This document shows, one piece after another, positions 1 through 9,760 of a stretch of DNA of 64,000 nt. A program made the translations under genes and the position numbers. The notes under the pieces are model-generated. The model was not told the DNA's origin and searched no databases. It saw only the letters and a program-made list of their open reading frames with translations. The stretch's first letter is position 1; each line of letters opens with the position of its first letter. The stretch lies in assembly GCA_016722525.1 (NCBI GenBank), contig JADKJB010000012.1, positions 62,001 to 126,000 on the forward strand. The letters are read 5' to 3'. The stretch comes from Bacteroidota bacterium (lineage in GTDB: Bacteria > Bacteroidota > Bacteroidia > AKYH767-A > OLB10).

Positions 1-60
1 TATGTAACTTCTGAACAATTTGATGAGTGGGTGAAGCCGGAAGATATGGTGGGGGAGTAG
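1..60 (+). CDS. fumC: Fumarate hydratase class II, C-terminal end (partial)
   Basis: The first 20 codons of the window are open and end at TAG (58-60). They encode a short tail containing EQFDEWVKPEDMVG. From memory, class II fumarases end in a similar 'TEEQFD-WV-PE-MV' tail, so this is probably the last 19 residues of FumC, which hydrates fumarate to malate in the TCA cycle. Only the extreme C-terminus is present, so catalytic residues cannot be checked. A related lyase of the same superfamily (argininosuccinate lyase, aspartase) is possible but fits the tail less well. Identification rests on a single motif. Confidence 0.6.
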   Translation, partial: YVTSEQFDEWVKPEDMVGE

Positions 61-212
61 TTGAGCTGAATAGTGAATGAGTGTGCTGGAAGGGGAGTAG
101 GTGTAGGTAACGCATATCATAAATAGATGGGGAAATAGATCAAGTTCAAAATGAATCGTGCAATTATATTGAACACACACTCTTCCAAATTGCTAACACA
201 TTTTATATAAAA

Positions 213-1556
213 ATGATTCTCATTAGAAATGCATCCATTGTAAATGAAGGAACCATCAACGTGGGTGATGTGCTGATTGTTGAGGGGCGAATAGAAAAAA
301 TTGAAGCACATATCACTTTGCCTTCAGCAGCTTCGGTCAAAGAGATCGACGCAACAGGTCTGCATTTATTTCCGGGTTGCATTGATGATCAGGTACATTT
401 TCGGGAACCTGGTCTGACCCATAAAGGAGATCTTTTTACTGAGTCAAGGGCTGCCGTTGCAGGTGGTATTACCTCCTTTATGGAAATGCCTAATACCATT
501 CCTAGCGCCTTAACACAAGAATTGCTCGAAGATAAATATGTAATAGCTTCAAAAAAATCAATTGCGAACTATTCTTTTTTCATGGGTGCATCTAACGATA
601 ATATTTCGGAAGTGCTTAAAACCAATCCCAAAGAAATTTGTGGTGTAAAAATATTCATGGGTTCTTCAACAGGAAGTATGTTGGTAGATAATGAAAAAAC
701 TCTGGAGACTATTTTTTCTTCATCACCTGCACTCATTGCAACCCATTGCGAAGATGAAGCCACCATTCATGCAAATCTGGAATTTTACAAGAAAGAATTC
801 GGTGAATCAATCCCGATTAAATTTCATCCCCTTATCCGGTCCGATGAAGGCTGTTACAAATCGAGCCATTTTGCCGTTGCTTTGGCAAAAAAATACAATA
901 CTCGACTCCATATTTTACATATATCCACAGCGTTAGAAACGGAGCTTTTTAGGAATGACATTCCATTGGAGCAGAAATTGATCACCTCGGAAGCTTGCAT
1001 TCATCATCTTTGGTTTACAGATGCTGATTATGAGAGGTTAGGTAATTTAATAAAATGGAATCCTGCAATCAAAACGGCAACCGATAGAGATGCCATTTGG
1101 AAAGCATTGCTTGATAACCGAATTGATGTCATTGCTACCGATCATGCTCCTCACACGCTTGCTGAAAAATCACAATCTTACCTTCAGGCACCTTCAGGTG
1201 GACCTTTAGTGCAGCACAGCCTTGTAGCCATGCTGGAGTTTTATCACAAACAAAAAATTTCTTTGGAACGCATAGCCCAAAAGATGGCGCACTCTGTTGC
1301 CAGATGTTTCAGAATTATAGACCGGGGTTTTATTCGTGAAGGTTATTTCGCCGATCTGGTATTGGTTGATCTGAATAAATCACAAATGGTAATTAAAGAA
1401 GATCTTTTGTATAAATGCGGATGGTCTCCATTTGAAGGAGTTACCTTTCACTCAACAATTACTCATACCTTTGTGAATGGCGAATTGGTATATCATGATG
1501 GAAAGATTATTGACAATAGTTTTGGAATGCGCATGAAGTTTAACAGTATGAATTAG
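213..1556 (+). CDS. pyrC: Dihydroorotase (class I type, Bacteroidota variant)
   Basis: A 447-residue amidohydrolase expected to cyclise carbamoyl-aspartate to dihydroorotate, the third step of pyrimidine synthesis, in the cytoplasm. Family landmarks are in order: the metal-site region DDQVHFREPG (residues 58-67), the candidate carboxylated lysine in GVKIFMG (Lys146), metal histidines in THCED (His178) and LHILHIS (His233/236), and the catalytic Asp310 in ATDHAPH. The usual HxH motif reads QVH here (Gln60), which I recall as usual in this lineage's dihydroorotases. ATG at 213 is the first start after a stop-rich leader. The following DUF4296 gene overlaps or abuts the stop codon, so the two are probably co-transcribed. 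Allantoinase is the main alternative, but DQVHFREPG favours dihydroorotase. Confidence 0.9.
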   Translation: MILIRNASIVNEGTINVGDVLIVEGRIEKIEAHITLPSAASVKEIDATGLHLFPGCIDDQVHFREPGLTHKGDLFTESRAAVAGGITSFMEMPNTIPSALTQELLEDKYVIASKKSIANYSFFMGASNDNISEVLKTNPKEICGVKIFMGSSTGSMLVDNEKTLETIFSSSPALIATHCEDEATIHANLEFYKKEFGESIPIKFHPLIRSDEGCYKSSHFAVALAKKYNTRLHILHISTALETELFRNDIPLEQKLITSEACIHHLWFTDADYERLGNLIKWNPAIKTATDRDAIWKALLDNRIDVIATDHAPHTLAEKSQSYLQAPSGGPLVQHSLVAMLEFYHKQKISLERIAQKMAHSVARCFRIIDRGFIREGYFADLVLVDLNKSQMVIKEDLLYKCGWSPFEGVTFHSTITHTFVNGELVYHDGKIIDNSFGMRMKFNSMN

Positions 1557-1561
1557 TGGTT

Positions 1562-1921
1562 ATGAAACTGCGGTACCAAATCTTGAAACTACTTTTTCTG
1601 CTTTCTCCGGCTTTTTGTTGCTGGCAATCCTGCAAATCTGATAAGGTGGTGATTCCTTCCGGTATCATCGCAGAAGATACTATGATCATTGTGCTTGCAG
1701 ATGTCCATCTTGCTGAAGCAAAATTGTTATTGATTGGCAAATACCTGAATGATGAAAATTTAAAATCATCTTACATTCAACACGCACTCAGCCGATCTAA
1801 AATTGACACAGCACGTTTCAATAAAAGCTTTGCATTCTACAGCTCAAAACCTGAACTGTTCTCTGTGATGTACGAAAAGGTGATGGCAGAAATCAGCAAA
1901 CGACAAGCTGAAAAAAAGTAA
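1562..1921 (+). CDS. DUF4296 domain lipoprotein
   Basis: About 119 residues. An N-terminal hydrophobic stretch (LKLLFLLSPAFCC) is followed by SCKSDK, a lipobox-like cysteine, suggesting an exported lipoprotein. The mature part, with IIAEDTMIIVLADVHLAEA and a helical tail, matches my recollection of DUF4296, a small Bacteroidota domain of unknown function often encoded near dihydroorotase. An in-frame GTG at 1556 overlaps the pyrC stop. I prefer ATG at 1562, which lies 5 bp after that stop and directly precedes the basic start of the signal sequence. Translational coupling with pyrC is likely. No enzymatic motif is visible. Confidence 0.75.
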   Translation: MKLRYQILKLLFLLSPAFCCWQSCKSDKVVIPSGIIAEDTMIIVLADVHLAEAKLLLIGKYLNDENLKSSYIQHALSRSKIDTARFNKSFAFYSSKPELFSVMYEKVMAEISKRQAEKK

Positions 1922-2022
1922 CAACCCAAAGAAGTTCACAAAAAAATCCGGTTGCTTTTAGTGGAATGCAGATAACAATTTCAACTGCATAATCGCTTCT
2001 TCCTGGCATCCTTCTTTTCGAT

Positions 2023-2073
2023 AAAAAAATGCCCTGCAACGTGATTAGAATCTCCGCTGCAGGGCATTTTTAA
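2023..2073. terminator. Bidirectional rho-independent terminator
   Basis: A perfect 14-bp inverted repeat (AAAAATGCCCTGCA at 2025-2038, its complement at 2058-2071) has an A-run on one side and a T-run on the other. It lies between two convergent genes, the DUF4296 gene (+) and the S9 peptidase (-), so it can stop transcription from both. Confidence 0.85.
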
Positions 2074-2084
2074 TAGTTCAACTA

Positions 2085-4138
2085 TTATTTCAAATAACTA
2101 TCCAGCCATCTAAAAAACTCACGTTGCCACATGACGCTATTTTGCGGTTTTACTACCCAGTGATTTTCATCAGGGAAAGAGAGAAAACGGGCGGGTACAT
2201 TCTTTAAACGAGCTGCTGTAAAAGCTTCCATTCCCTGACTGATAGGAACTCTGAAATCCTTATCATTGTGGATTACAAGCATAGGGGTATCCCAGTTATT
2301 AACAAATTTGATGGGATTAAAATCGACATAACTTTTTGGTTGCGGTTTATCAAAATACGAACCTTCTAGATCAAAATCTGCAAAAAACAATTCTTCGGTC
2401 ACACTGTACATGCTCTCTAAATAAAAAACTCCGCAATGGGCAATAAATGTTTTAAAGCGTTTGTTGTGATTTCCTGCCAGCCAGTAAACAGAATAGCCTC
2501 CAAAACTGGCACCTACAGCACCCATTTTATCTTTGTTTACATAGGGTTCTTTACTTACGTCATCAATAGCGCTCAATAAATCTTTCATGGCTTGTCCGCC
2601 CCAATCTCCTGAAATTTGACGGTTCCAGTCTTCACCAAAAGAAGGTAATCCCCTCCGATTAGGAGCTACAATAATATAACCATTCGCAGCCATGAGTTGA
2701 AAATTCCAACGGTAAGAAAAGAATTGTGAAACTGTACTTTGCGGCCCGCCCTGACAATACAAAAGAGTTGGATATTTTTTGCAGGATCAAAGTCAGGAGG
2801 ATAAATTACCCATGTTAGAATATCTTTTCCATCTGTAGCCTTCACCATTCTTTTTTCAACTTTACCCATTTTTACTTGAGATAAAAGTTGCTTGTTGGCA
2901 AAAGTGATTTGTGTTGAAACTCCGGTTTTAGGATTGACACTGAACAATTCGTTTGGCATTGAAATATTCATCACCGAAGTAATAATGACAGGATTTTTAC
3001 CACTCATGCCGGTTGAAAATCCTGTGATGTCGGCAATATCTTTGGTGAGTTGTTTGATTTGGGATATTCCTTTTGCAAAAGAATCATAAACCCACAACTG
3101 ATCAGTGGCATTGATGCCCGAAGTAAAATAAATCAGCCTGCCATCGGAAGACCAACTTGCAGCTTCTACAGTGTAATCAAATCCTTTGGTAAGTTCTGTT
3201 TTTGTATTGGTTTTAAAATCGAATTGAAAGATACGATTACGATCGGCTTCATATTTGGGTGTTTGCATACTCAGCCAAATAATTTTTGATCCATCAGGGG
3301 AGAACGAAGGTTTAGTATCGTATCCCAAATTGCCATCTGTCAGATTAAGCGTTGTTTTGGAGCTGAGGTTATAAATATAAATGTCAGAATTGGTGCTCAT
3401 AGCATAATTCACACCGGAGAGTTTTTTACAGGTATAAGCGATTTTTTGTCCGTCCGGACTCCAGCTAATTTGCTCCTCATCGCCAAAAGGCATTAAGGGG
3501 CTATCAAATGCTTCTCCTTTCATAATATCCGTACCTGCTCCGGTTAAAGTTCCATTGCTGTAGCCGGTAACGAAAATATGACTGTAACTCACATCTTCCC
3601 AGTTATCCCAATGACGGTACATTAAATCGTCATAAACACGGCCGGTTGCTTTTGGCAGATCAGGGTACCTATCACCAGTGGTTTCCCCAACTTTTACTTC
3701 CATGGCATACCATAGCTGATCTCCCTTTGCTGAAAATCCATAGGCTGAAATGTCGCCATCAAGTGAACTTACTTGCTTTTTGTTGGAACCATCGGGATCC
3801 ATCTCCCAGAGTTGAGTTTTTCCTGATTTAGCAGACAGGTACATTATTCTTTTTCCATCAGGTCTCCAACGGGCGGTGTTGTCATTGTCAGGGCCATCAG
3901 CAATGGTTTTAGGGATTCCTCCAATTACAGGAATAGTATACAAATCGTTGTTGCCTTTGTTTTCAGCAAGATTAAATTTTTTGATGCTGTAAACGACTGT
4001 TTTCCCATCGGGGGAAACTTTCGGGTCGGAAACCCTGGACAGTTTCCATAAAAACTCCGGATTCATTTTATCCTGACTGTGAACAATTCCCATTGATAGA
4101 AACAGGAATGTGATAGCAACTCCAATTATTTTTTTCAT
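2085..4138 (-). CDS. S9 family oligopeptidase (DPP/acylaminoacyl peptidase type), single frameshift
   Basis: Exported prolyl-oligopeptidase-family serine peptidase, about 684 residues when repaired. A signal peptide (to about residue 21, ending IVHSQ) is followed by a TolB/WD40-like beta-propeller with repeated SPDGxxI blocks, then the alpha/beta-hydrolase domain. The nucleophile is in GASFGGYS, the acid in HNDKDFRVP and the histidine in DENHW. The reading frame is broken at a six-base A run on the coding strand (plus coordinates 2775-2780). Adding one A restores DPAKKYPTLLYCQGGP, the expected family junction. It likely trims dipeptides or acylated residues from peptides in the periplasm. The shift is most simply a sequencing error because both halves are well conserved. 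Confidence 0.88.
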
Positions 4139-4571
4139 TTTAATTCTTTTAGATGAGACTTCAAAAGTCTGAATTTTTAATTACTAATTCTCATCTCCCA
4201 CTGAGTATTTAAAAACTATTATTAAATTTAGGATTTATCAGGTTTTATAGCGCTGCATTTTACCGCAACATCAGTAATGTATTATTTTAACATTTCTTAG
4301 GAGGAGGTTCACCATACGCTGAGAGGTGTTGGCCAAAAATCATACTTTTTACTGATACAGGTTCTTACCTTAGTTGCATGATACTGATAATGAGAGCATT
4401 AAATTTTGTAGAATTTTACCTAATACACTTCTTTTTTTGCTTTATATTGTTAATCTTTGTATTCATAGTAAGAACTGAATGAATCAATAGTTGAAATGCC
4501 ATTAATTTAAATTTAAACTTACTAGTCAAATATTTGTTTTAAGGTTTATAATAATTATTAAAAGAGGAGCC
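4139..4571. other. Divergent intergenic region
   Basis: 433 bp of AT-rich sequence between the start codons of the S9 peptidase (-) and a T9SS protein (+). It must hold both promoters. An AGGAG-like stretch at about 4560-4568 (AAAAGAGGAGCC) sits just before the ATG at 4572 and could be a ribosome binding site. A sequence at 4300-4400 loosely recalls a TPP riboswitch but does not hold up. I see no gene here. Confidence 0.5.
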
Positions 4572-7500
4572 ATGATAAAAAATTCTACCAGGAATTCTAC
4601 CACAATTCAGACAATTACAAGAGGCGCACAGCTTCTCATCCTATTGTCGTTTCTGATGTTGGGTAATGTTTCCAAAGCCCAGGTCAACTATTTCGAAAAC
4701 TTTAGTGTGCCGGGCACACCGGCATTTCCTGTTACGAGTTTGCCGTTTGGATGGACTCAGGGAAAGTTCGGAGCAGGTATTGATGCCGATAATTATTGGG
4801 ATCGTATGGGAGCGGGTGCTACTAATCCAAACTGTAACCCATTTTCAGTAAATGCTATGATGCGCTATCGTTCGTGGTTCATCAATACTGGTGAAGCCTC
4901 TTTCTTGTCTTCAAAAAGATTGGATATGAGAAATATTCCAGGCGGTGGTGCTGCGGTGAGTCTTAAAATGTATCGCGATGAGGGCTTTGTAGGTTTTAAT
5001 GATAATATTAGAGTTTATGTAAATACTACGCCTGATATGTTAGGCGCACCTTTTCAACTTACTGCTGCTGCCATTAACAGACCTTGCGGCTCTGCTCCAA
5101 TCGTTGCTTGCCCTGTTTCTTATAATGTTTCAGGATGGAATACCTACAATTTTACCATTCCAAACACCTTTAACGGATCTAGTGTTTATGTAATTATTTT
5201 AGGTACTAGTGCCGATGGTAACAATATCTTTATTGATGATTTTAGTGTTGATACTTATCCTGTAACTACTCAGTCTTATGTTTCATCTGCCGTGGTTTTT
5301 CAAAATACTGCTACTACAGCTAAAACTCTGTTAACCAGGATATCATTGGTTGTCGTATTACTCTGGATGGTGTAGCCAGTGGTGCAACATCAAGTGAAGT
5401 AACTGCCATGTTGTTCAATACAATTGGTTCAACTAATCCTCCATCCGACATTACCAATGCAAAACTATGGTACACAGGTGGTACCAGTTCATTTGACCCA
5501 ACTATTGCTACTCTTGTAAATACGTTCGTTGCTCCCTGGGCCACGAATTATACTTTTGCAGGTAATTTTACGGGTTTGCAACATGGCGATAATTATTTCT
5601 GGATCACCTATGATATTCCATTAGCTGCTACATCAGGAAATTTTGTAGATGCGGAATGGGTAAATTTTGGTTATAGAATTATTAGGACAGGAACCTCAGG
5701 TACCATTGGAACCAGTGTAATAAACGTGGGTTCAGGAACAGGCTTCGTAGTGGGTGCAGCAATTTCAGGAACCGGAATACCCGGAGGATCTACTATCAGT
5801 GCAGTTGGAGCAACCACAATCACCATTAGTTCTGTTCTTACCGCATCTCCACCAAGTGTGAATGCCGTGCTTACATCTACACCTACCGTGCAAACATTAC
5901 CGGGTAATCGTGAAATAGATGTTATTTATTGTATTCCTCAATATTTTGTAGGAACCTCCTGGTTAGGTTATAATACCAATGACTATATCGCTCAGGTGAT
6001 AATGGCTGGAAACCCTACTGCTCCTCCCGGAATCAACAATAGTTTGAATTCTGTAGGTCCCAATGCAGGTGGATGTTTCGGTGGCCCATGCCCTTTCTCT
6101 ACACACCCTCCTGATTATGAATTATTTCCGGCGGTTCCCGGCAAAACTGCTGCGATAACTGCTGATGGACTCACTGTTTATCCTATTTCTCTAAAAGTGG
6201 GTACCTACTGTTGTGCCAATTATATCGCTGCTTTCATCGATTTTAATAAGGATGGTGACTTCACGGATTTAGGTGAAAGAATTGCACAGTCGGGTTCGTT
6301 ATCCAATGGCCAAACTTACGCTACCACCTTTGTAGTGCCTATTACTGCTACAACCGGAACTACAAGAATGCGCGTAAGAGAGGTTTGGATTCAACCAAAC
6401 ATTGACCCTTGTAATGCAGCTACTTATGGCGAAACAGAAGATTATGTTATTACTATTCTTCCTACTTGCGGTGTTCCCGGATGGAGAACCTGGTTAGGAT
6501 TTACCGATGACTGGGATAACCCATCTAACTGGTGTGGTGGTGTTCCAACACTTGCCGACAATGCGCGTTTACCAGGTAGCGGTGGCCCAGGATATACCCG
6601 TCCTGTAATAAAGACCGGTGTGTTTGCTACAACAAGAAAATTAAGAGTTGAACCCAATGATACCTTATATATTAAAGCCTGGACCAATAGTACCCTTACT
6701 GTTGCTGACTCTATGTATATTCAAGGAAACACTTCTATGGTGAAAGTTAGTAGTACGTTGATAGATACCGCTCAGGTATTTAACGGTTTATTATTACCCT
6801 CTAATTCACTTACACCCTTAAAAAATTCCGGAAAGGCCAGATCGTTCTGGGTATTTACGCAAGCTGAATTACTAGCCAGAGGTTTGGTTGCCGGTGATGC
6901 GATTACGGATGTACTACTTCACCTTAATCGTTTGGTAACCAATAGTCAATCGTATAGAAATGTTACTATAAAGTATTATTATACAACTCCCGCATTTGTC
7001 TTTGTACCCGGCGTTGGTTCAGTTATTCCTCCTGTTGTTACCGTTGGTGCAACCATACATACAACAGCAAACTAAGCACTCAGGCCTTGATTCCTCTAGG
7101 ACTCCTTTTAATTGGGAACACTTACTTTTCCAGTTAATCCGGGTTCATTTACTTGGAATGGATCCACAAACAAATTGGTAATTGAAATGTGTTATGACAA
7201 TACCGGGTTTCCTAATACTAATACGAGTGATAAGAACAGATATACCCAAACTCTTGGTTTCAGGCATTATATGACCATGCTTCCGGCAGGTGCCATATCG
7301 CCGGCGGCTTGTTCCATGATTCCTCCTACAACTCAAATTTCAACGTGTTCAATTGCAACAAATACAATTACTGTTGCGAACGGTTCTATTCTGGTTTTAA
7401 ATCAATCTGTTACCGGTACAGGTATTCCTGCGAATACCTATATTTCTGGAATTGTCGGCAACATAGTTACACTCACCAATAACCTTACAGCTAATATTGC

Positions 7501-8962
7501 TGCAGCATCTCTGACTTTTGGTAATAATGTATTCCATACGCCTTCTGATTTCAGACCAAATCTTACTTTCCGTTTCGATCGTCCTTTCAAAAAGGATGAA
7601 ATAGAAGTAAGAGGCCTTTGGGGTAATAACGGAACTTTTGTGCCGGCAATCAGTCGTGTTACTATGAAGGGTGCCATTCCTTTGAATATCGCGGGAACAA
7701 GCAATACTACTTTCTATGATTTGAGAATTGATAATGCTAACCATGTTTCCAGACAAACAGATTTCACTGTAACTGATACTTTAACATTGACCAATGGAAG
7801 GTTGAAATTGAATAATGGAACTGTGAATCTAACCAACAACATTCCGGCTGCATTAACACGTGTAAATGGATTCTTACAGTCTGATCAGGATTTGGTTGCT
7901 AATAATGTTGGACCTTATGGTAAAATTCATTGGAACATGGGCTCCGTGCCAGCTACCTACTTACTTCCATTCGTAAATGCTGCAGGATCTTATATCCCTA
8001 TGGATTATGTGACTACTGCCGGCACGCATGATGTTGTTATAGCTACCCACGCAACAACGCCTCCGAATGTTAGTACACCTGCCCCTATTACCAATATTAA
8101 CGGTTATTTTACGGGTACTGATAACAGTGCCAATATGGTTGACCGTTATTTTATGATTGACAATACTGCCGGTTCTGGTGGGCCTGTGGCAAATATTAAT
8201 TTGCGCTATGCGAATTCAGAACGTGCAGTAAATGGAAACGTTACTATGCGTGCTCAACGATGGTTAGCTCCATCAGCAGGATGGGAGTTCCCATTTATAA
8301 CCGGACAAACACATACGGTAGGTGTTCCTGATCTTGTCGCTATAACCGGATTTAATCAATTCTCAACTAATCTTTGGTGGACAATTACTCAGAATGCAAA
8401 TCCGCTTCCGGTTTCAATGTTGGATTTTACTGCTAAAACTTATACAGACAAAGTTAAGTTGATGTGGCAAACAGCCAGTGAAATTGAAAATAGTCACTTC
8501 ATTGTAGAAAGAACAGTTGACAATTTAAATTTTGATTTTATCAGTCGTGTTGAAAGCAAAGGTCCTAGTACTTCTATAATCAATTATTCAACCTGGGATG
8601 AGCAACCCTTAGAAGGTATCCAATATTATTACTTGCGTCAGTTTGATTTAAACGGAGTAATGAAGAGTTACGGTCCTGTATCTGCTACCTTCACAAGTGA
8701 TTTGTTTGATATCTTAACTGCAACTGCAAGTAATTCTGAAAAAGGACTTATTGTTGAGTTTGATTATAACTCTGAAGAGCCTTTCAAATATACTGTAGTA
8801 GATATGTTAGGAAAGGTACTTGCCGTTCAAGATAAGAACGTTGCACAACCAGGCCGTAACAGAATTGAAATTGATGTAAAATTGAGTCAGGGCGTTTATC
8901 AAATCCTGCTTCAAAACAGCGAAAAAGTAGTTTCTAAAAAATTCTATTTCGACAAATTATAA
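4572..8962 (+). CDS. Large T9SS-secreted multidomain surface protein (GEVED domain), frameshifted
   Basis: About 1,460 residues when repaired. A signal peptide ends at NVSKAQ. Residues about 35-235 form a jelly-roll/MAM-like domain starting YFENFSVPGTP. A segment with NQDIIGCRITLDG...NAKLWYTGG resembles the BNR-associated N-terminal domain. A GEVED domain follows (FIDFNKDGDFTDLGERIAQSG to GETEDYVITI), then beta-rich regions. A C-terminal sorting domain begins at about LPVSMLDFTAKTY and ends VYQILLQNSEKVVSKKFYF. The frame breaks at about 5325-5335 and twice between about 7069 and 7112, where two shifts compensate. It probably acts as a surface adhesin or binding protein; no catalytic motif is seen. 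Domain names are from recollection of family motifs. Confidence 0.8.
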
Positions 8963-8980
8963 TCAGAGTCCTAAAAACAG

Positions 8981-9013
8981 AAAAGGTGTCTTCAAAAGAG
9001 ACACCTTTTTTTT
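8981..9013 (+). terminator. Rho-independent terminator
   Basis: An 11-bp stem (AAAAGGTGTCT at 8981-8991, AGACACCTTTT at 8999-9009) with a 7-nt loop is followed by a T tract. It lies 18 bp downstream of the T9SS gene stop codon. Confidence 0.9.
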
Positions 9014-9031
9014 ATGCATGCAAAATCGCAG

Positions 9032-9600
9032 ATCCCTGTCAGTTGATTCCCGAAAGAAACTAATTCGCCAAACCCGCCCTTCCTGACAGGTCATCAGCAG
9101 AACAGGAAGTCATTCTAAACCAAAATTCTTCGCAATAAAGAAAATCAGCGCTGATTCCTGTCAGGTGGTTCCCGAAAGAAACAATTTCGCCAAACCCTCC
9201 CCACCTGACAGGTCATCAGCAGGTCAGGAAGTCATCCTCAACCCAAATCCCTCGCAATAAAGAAATTCATCGCTGATCCCTGTCAGATGGTTCCCGAAAG
9301 AAACACTTTCGCCAAACCCTCCCCACCTGACAGGTCATCAGCAGGTCAGGAAGTCATCCTCAACCCAAATCCCTCGCAATAAAGAAATTCATCGCTGATC
9401 CCTGTCAGATGGTTCCCGAAAGAAACAATTTCGCCAAACCCTCCCCACCTGACAGGTCATCAGCAGGTCAGGAAGTCATCCTCAACCCAAATCCCTCGCA
9501 ATAAAAATCATCTCTGATCCCTGTCAGGTTGTTCTCCAAAAAAAGCAGTTTAACCAAATCCACCCCACCCGATAGGTCATCAGGAGATCAAAAGGTCATC
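9032..9600. repeat. 122-bp tandem repeat array of hairpin units (about 4.7 copies)
   Basis: Units begin at 9032, 9154, 9276, 9398 and 9517 with ATCCCTGTCAG or a close variant; the spacing is 122, 122, 122 and 119 bp. The middle three are nearly identical, while the first and last are diverged. Each unit contains a long inverted repeat. In unit 2 CCTGTCAGGTGG (9157-9168) pairs with CCACCTGACAGG (9201-9212), and an inner CGAAA/TTTCG stem is also possible. A competing stem uses CCTGAC (9204-9209) and GTCAGG (9223-9228). The array has no long reading frame and sits between two convergent genes, flanked on both sides by terminators. I cannot name the repeat family. Confidence 0.9.
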
Positions 9601-9715
9601 AGCATAAAAGGTCATGAGCAAGCAATCCTGCAAATCAAGTCAATGGCAAGTAGTAAGTAATCCAAAAAAAGTCATCGATAAAGATGAAAACTCTTTGAAG
9701 AAAAACAGAAGCAAA

Positions 9716-9744
9716 AAAAACCCTCACAATATATGAGGGTTTTT
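9716..9744 (-). terminator. Rho-independent terminator
   Basis: An 11-bp stem (AAAAACCCTCA at 9716-9726, TGAGGGTTTTT at 9734-9744) with a 7-nt loop. It lies just downstream, on the minus strand, of the SBBP-repeat gene. The A and T tails make it potentially bidirectional. Confidence 0.88.
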
Positions 9745-9760
9745 GTATCCAGGGAACAGG

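Noticed and set aside
2775..2780. Programmed frameshifting in the S9 peptidase A6 run
   Set aside because: The same kind of break occurs in many unrelated conserved genes in this window, so sequencing error explains it more simply.
4300..4400. TPP-riboswitch-like text (CTGAGAG at 4319, TGATAATGAGAGC near 4386)
   Set aside because: The spacing, P1 stem and the conserved CCTGAT and CGTAGGGA parts are missing, and the downstream gene is a surface protein unrelated to thiamine.
9032..9600. Array considered as CRISPR
   Set aside because: Whole 122-bp units repeat with no unique spacers, and no cas genes are present.
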